This document shows positions 7,787 through 14,131 of a stretch of 19,276 nucleotides of DNA, in pieces; positions within the stretch are counted from its first letter, which is position 1, and each line of letters begins with the position of its first letter. Origin of the DNA: Nocardioidaceae bacterium UBA4001. Lineage in GTDB: Bacteria > Actinomycetota > Actinomycetes > Propionibacteriales > Nocardioidaceae. Location of the stretch: the NCBI GenBank assembly GCA_002384855.1, contig DGBP01000083.1:1-19276 (forward strand), read 5' to 3'. Made by a program: the position numbers and the translations under genes. Below the pieces are notes generated by a model, which saw only the letters and a program-made list of their open reading frames with translations, made no database searches and was not told the origin of the DNA.

Positions 7787-7792
7787 TACGGT
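7787..7792 (+). promoter_or_regulatory. Candidate -10 element for a leaderless transcript
   Basis: TACGGT fits the actinobacterial TANNNT -10 form and ends 7 bp before the GTG at 7800, the spacing expected if transcription starts at the start codon itself. There is little room for a ribosome binding site, which agrees with a leaderless message. No -35 was assigned. Confidence 0.4.
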
Positions 7793-7799
7793 AGGGGCC

Positions 7800-9254
7800 G
7801 TGACGGACAGGGACGACGGGCAGGCCGAGCTGCTCCGCAAGTTTCAGGCGGCGATCTCCGGAATGGAGCTGGCCGACCTCCGGCAGCTCGCGGGAGACCT
7901 GACGGCGGTCGCAGGGCAGACAGCGTCGAGTGCTGTACGACCGGAGCTGCGCCGATCTCCCCTCGACAAGCCTGCGATCTTCCGGATCCGGGTCGACCTC
8001 GACCACGCAGCGCCACCGATCTGGCGTCGGCTCGACCTGCGCTCGGACCTCCCGCTCGACGTCGTCCATCAGGTGCTGCAGGTCGCGTTCGACTGGACCG
8101 ACTCCCACCTGCACCGCTTCTCGCTCGGCGGGCATCCGTTCGATCGGACCAGCCAGCTCTTCCTCTGCCCCTACGACGCCGAGGAAGGCGACTACGGCGA
8201 CGAGGACGGGTACCCTGCCAACCAGGTGCGGCTCGATGAGACCCTGCAGGACCCAGGCGACGTCCTGCACTACGTGTACGACTACGGCGACAGCTGGGAG
8301 CTCACCCTGCGGCTGGAGGAGATCCGTCCTGCCACACCGGACTCACCCTCCGCGATTGCGGTCGCTGGTCGTCGAGCGGCGCCTCCCGAGGACTCCGGAG
8401 GCGGGACCGACCTGGCCAGCATCGCGTTGGTGGTCGACGACCCGAGCCACTTCGAGCTCGACGAGCTCAACCAGGCGCTTCGAGCGCCGTACTTCGTGCT
8501 GCGTGAGTACGGCGTCGACCATCGGCTGGTCGATCTGCTGAACCGGCTGCGCTACACACCCACTGGCCAGGACCTCTCCCAGCGGGTGGTCACGATCGCC
8601 ATGGACCGGACCGCCCCTGACCCGGACGAGATGGCCGCGGCCACGGCCGCCTACCGCTGGTTCCTCGACCGGGCCAGGGGCGGCGGGATCGAGCTCACCT
8701 CGGCCGGGTACCTCAAGCCCGCCGACGTCGAGGCCGCGTCCGCAGTCGTGCCCGCGATGAGCGACTGGATCGGCAAGCACAACCGGGAGATCCACGCCAG
8801 CCCGTTGCTGGACTTCCGCGAGTCACTCCAGGCCATGGGCCTGCTGCGCAAGCGCAAGGGCACCCTGTTGCTGACTCGAGCCGGAGCCGCCGCGCAGCGC
8901 AGCCCCGCGAAGCTCTGGGCGCACCTGGCCGATCGACTGATCCCCGCCAAGGCCGGCGACTTCGAGACGGTGGGATCCCTCCTTCTGCTGGCGTACGCCG
9001 CGACGTCACCTGGGCGACCGATCCCGCGCGAGGAGGTGGCCGCGGCGCTCTCCGAGCTCGGCTGGCGCCACCGCGACGGGCGCCCCTTGGAGGGCTACGA
9101 GATCTACCGCCTCGACGTCTTCACCACCCTCGTGAACGTCACCGACGGGCCCGCTCCCCGTGGCGGCCGCGACTGGGTGAGCCCGGCGGCGGCCGCCTTG
9201 GCGCGGGCGGCCCTCACCACCTCAAGAACCGACTCCTCAGAGGCACACCCGTAG
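7800..9254 (+). CDS. pRiA4b ORF-3-like domain protein with long C-terminal extension
   Basis: 484 residues. The pRiA4b ORF-3-like fold (also called the IS1096 TnpR-like family, PF07929) covers about 58-235. It shows FRIRVDLDHAAPPIWRRLDL (61-80), the FDWTDSHLHRF motif (97-107) and YDYGDSWELTLRLE (160-173), and ends at LNQALRAPYFVLREYGVD. A short N-terminal helix (about 5-35) precedes it. Residues from about 240 to 484 form an additional region with helix-rich segments (ATAAYRWFLDRARGGG; SPAKLWAHLADRLIP) whose function I cannot name. The family name reflects plasmid and IS neighbours, but no biochemical activity is established to my knowledge. The GTG start follows a TANNNT element by 7 bp. Confidence 0.83.
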   Translation: MTDRDDGQAELLRKFQAAISGMELADLRQLAGDLTAVAGQTASSAVRPELRRSPLDKPAIFRIRVDLDHAAPPIWRRLDLRSDLPLDVVHQVLQVAFDWTDSHLHRFSLGGHPFDRTSQLFLCPYDAEEGDYGDEDGYPANQVRLDETLQDPGDVLHYVYDYGDSWELTLRLEEIRPATPDSPSAIAVAGRRAAPPEDSGGGTDLASIALVVDDPSHFELDELNQALRAPYFVLREYGVDHRLVDLLNRLRYTPTGQDLSQRVVTIAMDRTAPDPDEMAAATAAYRWFLDRARGGGIELTSAGYLKPADVEAASAVVPAMSDWIGKHNREIHASPLLDFRESLQAMGLLRKRKGTLLLTRAGAAAQRSPAKLWAHLADRLIPAKAGDFETVGSLLLLAYAATSPGRPIPREEVAAALSELGWRHRDGRPLEGYEIYRLDVFTTLVNVTDGPAPRGGRDWVSPAAAALARAALTTSRTDSSEAHP

Positions 9255-9279
9255 TCGCCGCGTGGCTTCACCCGAAGAG

Positions 9280-9317
9280 TTGCGAGAACTGCTGTCGCAA
9301 ACGAACTATTGCGACAG
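9280..9317. promoter_or_regulatory. Inverted-repeat operator upstream of the AHSA1/ArsR remnant
   Basis: CTGTCGCAA (9292-9300) and TTGCGACAG (9309-9317) form perfect 9-bp arms with an 8-bp spacer. A third half-site TTGCGA lies at 9280-9285, so the half-sites alternate in direction at 14-15 bp spacing. The right arm touches the AGGAG ribosome binding site (9316-9320) of the ATG at 9327, so a bound protein would block expression. The ArsR-type regulator remnant encoded downstream is the natural candidate ligand. Confidence 0.6.
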
Positions 9318-9326
9318 GAGTGGGCA

Positions 9327-9754
9327 ATGCCGATTCCTAGCATCATCCGCACGCTTGGACTCGAGCACCCACAAGACGAGGTGAGGGCTGCGCCTCCACC
9401 TTCGACGGCATCACGGGCTGGTTCGGCGACCACGCCAAGGGGCCATCGCCGCGGGCAACGACGTGCGCATGCGCTGGGAGCAGCACGACGCGACCGGAAC
9501 CCTCTCGATCAAGGTGGTCGACCCCATGTCAATGTTCGCCTTCTGCTGGGAGATCCCTGATGCCCGTCCCCGCCGGTGACCCTCGGCAGACCGACGTCGA
9601 GTTCGCCCTCGAGCCGGCTGCGTCCGGCACCAGGCTCGTCACCGACGGTGGCTTCGCCCAGCTCCCCGACAAGTGGCTCGAGGGCAGCCAGGGCAACGTC
9701 GAAGGCCGGCGCTCGGAGCTCGACGAGCTCATGGAATACCTCGATGCCGTCTGA
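9327..9754 (+). pseudogene. SRPBCC/AHSA1-type protein, at least three frameshifts
   Basis: Reading across three frames recovers one SRPBCC (Bet v 1/AHSA1-like) protein of about 143 residues. The start MPIPSIIRTLGLEHPQDEV is in one frame (9327-9389). FDGITGWFGDHAK continues in a second (9401-9440). NDVRMRWEQHDATGTLSIKV and VDPMSMFAFCWEIPD are in a third (9442-9560). GDPRQTDVEFALEPAASG and TRLVTDGGFAQLPDKWLEG run to the stop at 9752-9754 in a fourth segment (from about 9560). The shifts fall near 9390-9401, 9440-9442 and 9559-9570; the second looks like one missing G. Such proteins bind small hydrophobic ligands and are usually paired with an ArsR regulator, as here. AGGAG 6 bp before the ATG is intact. 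Confidence 0.8.
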
Positions 9755-9869
9755 CGCCGAGGTCTCGGCCGCCGATCTCGCGGCGTCGGCCGATCCCAGC
9801 CGTCGGGCGATCCTCGCCACCGTCGCGGAGCACGGACCGAGCGCCTCGGCCTATCTGTCCGGGCGCATG
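9744..9869 (+). pseudogene. ArsR-type regulator, N-terminal remnant
   Basis: An ATG inside the end of the AHSA1 gene (11-bp overlap, 9744-9754) opens a frame whose first 42 residues look like the start of an ArsR-family winged helix protein: LAASADPSRRAILATVAEHGPSASAYLSGRM, that is the first helix pair of the HTH. After residue 42 the recognition helix expected next (a segment like SRQAVAKHL) is missing and the frame continues in unrelated Arg-rich sequence. The stop-start overlap and pairing with an AHSA1 gene are typical. It would have been the repressor of the operon, but cannot be functional in this form. Confidence 0.68.
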
Positions 9870-10004
9870 CGTGCTCGTCGGAGGCGCCTCCGACTCCCTC
9901 CCGGTGGGCGAGGGCACCTCGTGACCGGCCTCGAGGGAGACCTCCACCAGCCCGAGGGGGCCTCGTCCCAGGTCACCGTGGTCATGGTGTTCGTTCCGCC
10001 GTGG
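9870..10004. other. Scar with remnants of two truncated genes
   Basis: No intact gene is present. In one rightward frame, codons ending VLVGGASDSLPVGEGTS and a TGA at 9922-9924 have strong G/C third-position bias and look like the tail of a lost protein. On the minus strand an ATG at 9985 begins MTTVTWDEAPSG and, after a one-base shift, reads on as LVEVSLEAGHEVPSPTG; it lies just after the small copper-locus gene and could be the start of a third, broken gene. An 18-bp perfect palindrome, GTCGGAGGCGCCTCCGAC, is at 9877-9894. Which remnant is real is uncertain because both strands look coding. Confidence 0.4.
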
Positions 10005-10216
10005 TCAGTCGTTGTGGTGGGCGCTGTGTTCGGCGGGGGTCGCGGTGCCTACCGGAGTTGGCGCATCGACGGGGTCGGGGCTGCTGATCGCCGGTCCGAT
10101 CACGAACGCGGAGATCGAGAACATGACGGCGAAGACCGCGACCGCGAGGCCGGGGTTCCCTCCAGGTCACCGTGAGTGGCGGGTGTCGCTGCGGCGCGGT
10201 GGTGGTCGTGTGCCAT
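10005..10216 (-). pseudogene. Small His-rich single-span membrane protein, one frameshift
   Basis: ATG at 10216 starts nine bases after the multicopper oxidase stop, with TAGGAG (containing that stop codon) as ribosome binding site. The start frame reads MAHDHHRAAATPATHGDLEG and then degenerates. Shifting by one base near 10155-10162 gives NPGLAVAVFAVMFSISAFVIG, a transmembrane helix, followed by a Pro/Thr-rich tail ending AEHSAHHND and a stop at 10005-10007. One lost A (GGAAAC to GGAAC) explains the break. The restored protein would have about 70 residues, one membrane span and histidines at both ends, which suggests copper handling with the oxidase. No named family recognised. It may be a sequencing error rather than a dead gene. 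Confidence 0.6.
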
Positions 10217-10224
10217 GAGCGCTC

Positions 10225-11748
10225 CTAGGCCCTGTACGAAAGGGCCGTCATCATGCCCGCCTCAGCGTGGTAGATGTTGTGGCAGTGCGCGGCCCACTGG
10301 CCGGGGTTGTCGGCGTCGAAGTCGACCTCGAGGGTCTGCATCGGCCGTACGATCACGGTGTCCTTGCGAACACCGCTCCCAGCCACAGCGAAGGTGTGCC
10401 CGTGCACGTGCATCGGGTGGAACATCATGGAGTGGTTCGCGATCCGTAGCCGCACCCGCTCCCCCTCACTCACGGCGAGTGGGTCTGCGTCGGGGAACGT
10501 CTCGCCGTTGATCGTCCACCGGTACGGCGCCATCGACCCACCGAGGACCAGGTCGTGGTCGCGGTCGGTGGACCGGTCGGCCAACCGGACATCAGCGGCA
10601 GGCCTGAGGTCGGTGCCGAGCAGGACCCGACGACTCAGCTCGCCCGAGCGGGCTTCGGCTGAGGGTGTCCGTCCGGCGCCGGTGCGCACGACAGCGACAC
10701 CCTGGCCGTTCTTCCCCTCGGCGGACGCGATGAGCGGGAAGACCCCCTCGGCCAGGGTCACGGTGACGTCGAACCGCTCCCCCATCCCGATCAGGAGGGC
10801 GTCGGCGGGCACCGGCACGACGGGGAAGCCGTCACTGTGGGTGAGGGTCATGCGGTGCCCACCGAGCGCGACCCGGAACGCGGTGTCGGAGCCGGCGTTG
10901 ACGAACCGGATCCGGACCCGTTGCCCGGGCTTGCCGGTCAACGTCACCGGCGCGTCCGCGGTCCGGCCGTTGACCAGGTAGTGCGGATAGTCGACGTCGC
11001 CGGCGCCACCGAGGAGACGGGACTGCATCCCCTCCCCCATCATGCCGCCCATGGAGCCCATGGAGCCGTGATCCATGCCCGACATCGACCCGTCGTCCAT
11101 CCCGCCCATGCCACCCGAGCCGCTGCCCGAGCGCAGCTCGGTCAGGATGTCGTCGGGGGTGCGGCCGGTCCCGTCGACCCAGTCATCCAGGACGACGATC
11201 CACTCGTCGTCGTAGTCACCGGGCTCGTCGGGGTCGTCCACGACCAGGACGCCGTACAGACCGCGGTCGAGCTGGACTCCGGAGTGCGGGTGGTAGAAGT
11301 ACGTGCCCGGATCGGGGACGGTGAACTCGTAGCGGAAGGACCCGTCGGCGGGAATCGGGTCCTGGGTCAGGCCGGGGACACCGTCCATGTCGTTGCGAAG
11401 CGCGATCCCGTGCCAGTGCACGCTGGTCTCGGCCGGAAGCTGGTTGTCGACCTCGACCCGCAGCACGTCACCGGCGGTGACCCGGAGAACTGGGCCGGGG
11501 ACGGAGTCGCCGTACGCCCAGGTGCTGACCACCCGCCCCCCGAGGTTGAGCGTCACCGGCCGGGGCGTGAGCCGTGCCCGCACGACCGAAGCACCGTTGC
11601 GTCGACGTGCCTCCTCCCCCTCGGCCACCGCCTTGGCGGCCGGGCCGACCGCGCGGTCGGTGCTGCACGCGGCCAGGCTTCCGAGCGAGAGAACGCCGGT
11701 CAGGCCGGCGGCCCCACGGATCAGACTGCGGCGGGTCAGGTGCGACAA
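10225..11748 (-). CDS. Tat-exported multicopper oxidase (CopA/MmcO-like), copper resistance
   Basis: 507 residues from a TTG start at 11748, chosen because GAGGAG lies 6 bp upstream and a signal peptide follows at once: twin arginines R6-R7 (LTRRSLIRG), hydrophobic core, and a lipobox LAAC with C28, as in a Tat-exported lipoprotein. All four copper-ligand blocks are present: HWH (111-113), HPH (153-155), HPMHVHGH (444-451) and HCHNIYHAEAGM (488-499). A Met/Gly/Ser-rich insert at about 207-241 (about 12 Met) is typical of Cu(I)-oxidising relatives. It likely oxidises Cu(I) to less toxic Cu(II) outside the cell. The frame stays open upstream to 12174, but that extension overlaps the SHOCT gene and is not real. 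Confidence 0.93.
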   Translation of the reverse strand: MSHLTRRSLIRGAAGLTGVLSLGSLAACSTDRAVGPAAKAVAEGEEARRRNGASVVRARLTPRPVTLNLGGRVVSTWAYGDSVPGPVLRVTAGDVLRVEVDNQLPAETSVHWHGIALRNDMDGVPGLTQDPIPADGSFRYEFTVPDPGTYFYHPHSGVQLDRGLYGVLVVDDPDEPGDYDDEWIVVLDDWVDGTGRTPDDILTELRSGSGSGGMGGMDDGSMSGMDHGSMGSMGGMMGEGMQSRLLGGAGDVDYPHYLVNGRTADAPVTLTGKPGQRVRIRFVNAGSDTAFRVALGGHRMTLTHSDGFPVVPVPADALLIGMGERFDVTVTLAEGVFPLIASAEGKNGQGVAVVRTGAGRTPSAEARSGELSRRVLLGTDLRPAADVRLADRSTDRDHDLVLGGSMAPYRWTINGETFPDADPLAVSEGERVRLRIANHSMMFHPMHVHGHTFAVAGSGVRKDTVIVRPMQTLEVDFDADNPGQWAAHCHNIYHAEAGMMTALSYRA

Positions 11749-11804
11749 GGAAGGCTCCTCGAGGCTGAAGTCGATGCTGTGCCTGGTGGTAGGGCGTCGC
11801 ACTG

Positions 11805-12071
11805 TCAGCGCGTGACCGGGCGGCCACCGGTGCGCAGGACGTCGGCGCGAGCGTGGTACTCCTCGGCGTCGATCTCGCCGCGGGCGAACCGCTCCTCGAG
11901 GATCTGCATCGGGTCCCGGGTCGTGGACCGCTCGGCCGGCCGGGTGCTGCTGCTGGTGCCGCGGAAGATCGCGACCACCGCGAACACCACCAAGGCCCAG
12001 AACGCCACCATCACCAGGCTCATCACGATCCAGCCGCCCCAGCCCACTCCGTCTTGGTACCAACCCATCAT
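11805..12071 (-). CDS. SHOCT-domain small membrane protein
   Basis: 88 residues. A Trp/Gly-rich start (MMGWYQDGVGWGGW), one hydrophobic helix at about 14-37 and a C-terminal SHOCT motif at about 54-80 (DPMQILEERFARGEIDAEEYHARADVL). SHOCT proteins are short, often membrane-attached and of unknown role; they are frequent next to copper genes in actinobacteria. The start is one of two adjacent ATGs (12071 or 12068); GGGAG lies about 9 bp upstream. It is first in the leftward operon, 56 bp before the oxidase, and its promoter region is shared with the divergent two-component genes. Confidence 0.88.
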   Translation of the reverse strand: MMGWYQDGVGWGGWIVMSLVMVAFWALVVFAVVAIFRGTSSSTRPAERSTTRDPMQILEERFARGEIDAEEYHARADVLRTGGRPVTR

Positions 12072-12083
12072 CGTTCCCAGCTC

Positions 12084-12160
12084 CCTTCATGGCTGTTGTC
12101 TTCACCGTGGGGCGCGTACCCCGGGAATCTCGTCGTGGTCGCATGAAGGTTCGCTGAAGA
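12084..12160. promoter_or_regulatory. Divergent control region with TGAAG half-sites
   Basis: The gap between the oxidase operon and the response regulator holds a dyad: CCTTCATG (12084-12091) and its exact reverse complement CATGAAGG (12142-12149), 50 bp apart. GGGG-N6-CCCC (12109-12122) sits almost at the same centre. TGAAG occurs twice on each side: 12144 and 12155 on the plus strand (11 bp apart), and 12104 and 12089 on the minus strand (15 bp apart). Tandem sites one helical turn apart are the classic target of OmpR-type regulators, so the adjacent regulator probably controls both directions. Confidence 0.45.
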
Positions 12161-12221
12161 AGGCCCTGCGGCAATGGGCGGGCGCGAGACCGAGCGGACG
12201 ACGGCTGACACCATGGGCCCC

Positions 12222-12986
12222 ATGAGCGAGAAGTACGCCGTTGGTGCTTCGCCCACCCGGACCTCGTCGGCTACCGGGGCGAAGCCCAGGTCGGGTCTGC
12301 GGGCGATGGTGATCGAGGACGAGACCGAGCTCGCCGCTCTCGTCGGGAGCTATCTCGAACGCGACGGGTTCGAGGTCACCGTGAGCCATGACGGCGCACG
12401 AGCGGTCACCGCGGCGCGCGAGGTCGACCCCGATGTCATCGTGCTCGACCTCGGCCTGCCAGGCATGGACGGTGTGGAGGTGTGCCGACAGGTGCGCACC
12501 TTCTCCGACGCCTACGTGGTCATCCTCACCGCCCGCAGCGACGAGGTCGACACCCTGATCGGGTTGTCAGTGGGCGCCGACGACTACATGACCAAGCCGT
12601 TCAGCCCGCGTGAGCTCATGGCACGGGTGCAGGCCATGCTGCGACGGCCTCGACCACTCCGCGAGGCCGACACGGCTGAGCACATGCGGACCTTCGGGGA
12701 CCTGACGGTCGATCCCGTCGGCCGCGACGTGTGGCTGGCGGGCGAGGCGGTGGCGTTGACCCGCACCGAGTTCGACCTACTCGCCGCACTGGCCGATCAG
12801 CCCCGGATGGCTTTCAGCCGCCGCCAGCTCATCGACCACGTCTGGGGCGAGACGTGGGTCGGCGACGAACACCTGGTCGACGTTCACATCGGACACCTGC
12901 GCCGCAAGCTCGGCGACGACGCCGCCGAGGGACGGTTCGTCCGCACCGTCCGAGGCGTCGGCTACCGGATGGGAACCGGCCGATGA
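12222..12986 (+). CDS. OmpR-family response regulator
   Basis: 254 residues from ATG 12222. The receiver domain (about 27-140) has the acidic pair E32-D33, phosphoacceptor D76 (VIVLDLGLPG), T103 and K125 (MTKPFSPRE). The winged-helix effector domain (about 155-252) has LTRTEFDLLAALADQP, then HVWGETWVGDEHLVDVHIGHLRRKLG and RTVRGVGYRM. Starts at 12174 and 12213 are also open; the extra N-terminal residues are low-complexity, none has a clear ribosome binding site, and I chose the last ATG before the Ser/Thr-rich lead. The stop overlaps the kinase start. Position opposite a copper oxidase operon points to a CopR/CusR-type role, inferred only. Confidence 0.92.
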   Translation: MSEKYAVGASPTRTSSATGAKPRSGLRAMVIEDETELAALVGSYLERDGFEVTVSHDGARAVTAAREVDPDVIVLDLGLPGMDGVEVCRQVRTFSDAYVVILTARSDEVDTLIGLSVGADDYMTKPFSPRELMARVQAMLRRPRPLREADTAEHMRTFGDLTVDPVGRDVWLAGEAVALTRTEFDLLAALADQPRMAFSRRQLIDHVWGETWVGDEHLVDVHIGHLRRKLGDDAAEGRFVRTVRGVGYRMGTGR

Positions 12987-14131
12987 CCACCACCACCGGC
13001 TCTCGGCCCGACGAGGCCGGCTCGCGCACTGGCCGGACCAGGTCCGGGTTCGCAGGTCGGCTGCTGCTCGCGCAGGCGCTGGTGCTGGTCGCCGGCGCCT
13101 TGACCACGTGGCTGGTGGCCACCGCGGTTGGTCCCGGCATCTTCCACGACCATCTCGACAGGGCCGGGATAGGCCACACCGCCTCGGAGACCCAGCACGT
13201 TGAGGAGGCATTCGCCTCGGCCCTGCTGGTCTCGTTGTCGGTGGCGTTGCTCGCGGCGGTCGTCGCCGCGCTCGCGGTGTCGTGGTACTTCGGCCGTCGA
13301 GTACAGCGTTCCATCTCCCCGGTCACCACCGCCGCTTCCCAGGTCGCCGCGGGCCGGTACGACGCACGGGTGCCTGACCCGGGTCTTGGTGGTGAGTTCG
13401 CGACGCTCGCCGATACCTTCAACGCGCTGGCCGAACGCCTCGGCGCCGTGGAGACCACCCGCCGCCGGATGCTCGCCGACCTCGCACACGAACTGCGCAC
13501 CCCTCTGGCCACCATCGACGCCCACCTCGAGGCGGTCGAGGACGGCGTCCGCGACCTCGACCACGAGACCCTCGGGGTTCTGCGAGACAGCACTCATCGG
13601 CTGCGCCGGCTCGCCGAGGACATCGGCGCGGTCTCCCGTGCCGAAGAGGGAGGCCTCGACATCCACCCCGGACCCGTCGACCCGGCCGCCCTGGCTGACG
13701 CGGCTGTGGACGCAGCCAGTGACCGGTACACGGCCAAGGGCGTACTCCTGGAGACCCGACTACGCACCCGCGTGCGCGTCCTCGCCGACCCCGACCGGAT
13801 CGGGCAGGTGCTGACCAACCTCCTCGACAACGCGTTGCGGCACACACCTTCAGGTGGCGCGGTTACCTTGACCTGCGACCAGGTCGAACGATGGGTCCAG
13901 TTCACCGTCGCCGACACCGGCGAAGGCATCCCCGACGAGCACCTGGGTCACGTCTTCGACCGGTTCTACCGGGTGGACACCGCCCGTGACCGGGTCCACG
14001 GCGGCAGCGGAATCGGGCTCAGCATCGCCAGAACCCTCGTCGAGGCACACGGCGGCGGCATCAGCGTCGCCAGTGCGGGCTCCCACCGAGGCGCGACGTT
14101 CACGGTGCGGCTACCGGCCGCCACCCCCTAG
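12983..14131 (+). CDS. Sensor histidine kinase
   Basis: 382 residues. Membrane helices at about 25-50 and 78-102 flank a short outside loop (51-77) with four histidines (FHDHL, GIGH, TQHVEE). HAMP follows (about 103-155), then the H-box with H169 (LADLAHELRTPL), N-box (NLLDNALRHTP, N283), G1 (DTGEGIP, 311-317), F-box (FDRFYR) and G2 (GGSGIGLSIA). The start overlaps the regulator stop (ATGA). The His-rich loop could bind a metal ion, but a similar loop occurs in other actinobacterial kinases. The TAG stop is part of the CTAG duplicated by the IS1380 insertion, and the C-terminus RLPAATP looks natural, so the protein is probably complete. Confidence 0.93.
   Translation: MTTTTGSRPDEAGSRTGRTRSGFAGRLLLAQALVLVAGALTTWLVATAVGPGIFHDHLDRAGIGHTASETQHVEEAFASALLVSLSVALLAAVVAALAVSWYFGRRVQRSISPVTTAASQVAAGRYDARVPDPGLGGEFATLADTFNALAERLGAVETTRRRMLADLAHELRTPLATIDAHLEAVEDGVRDLDHETLGVLRDSTHRLRRLAEDIGAVSRAEEGGLDIHPGPVDPAALADAAVDAASDRYTAKGVLLETRLRTRVRVLADPDRIGQVLTNLLDNALRHTPSGGAVTLTCDQVERWVQFTVADTGEGIPDEHLGHVFDRFYRVDTARDRVHGGSGIGLSIARTLVEAHGGGISVASAGSHRGATFTVRLPAATP
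14128..14131. repeat. Target-site duplication CTAG, left copy
   Basis: CTAG directly precedes the left end (CCTCG) of the IS1380 element and is repeated at 15787-15790 after its right end. Four bp is the usual duplication length of the IS1380 family. The TAG within it is the stop codon of the kinase gene. Confidence 0.75.

Noticed and set aside
6177..8270. 697-codon open frame on the minus strand
   Set aside because: Antisense to the permease, membrane protein and pRiA4b-like genes, with no recognisable motif.
11749..12174. 142-residue upstream extension of the multicopper oxidase frame
   Set aside because: It overlaps the SHOCT gene in another frame, is Arg/Pro-rich, and would bury the twin-arginine signal peptide that begins at the TTG.
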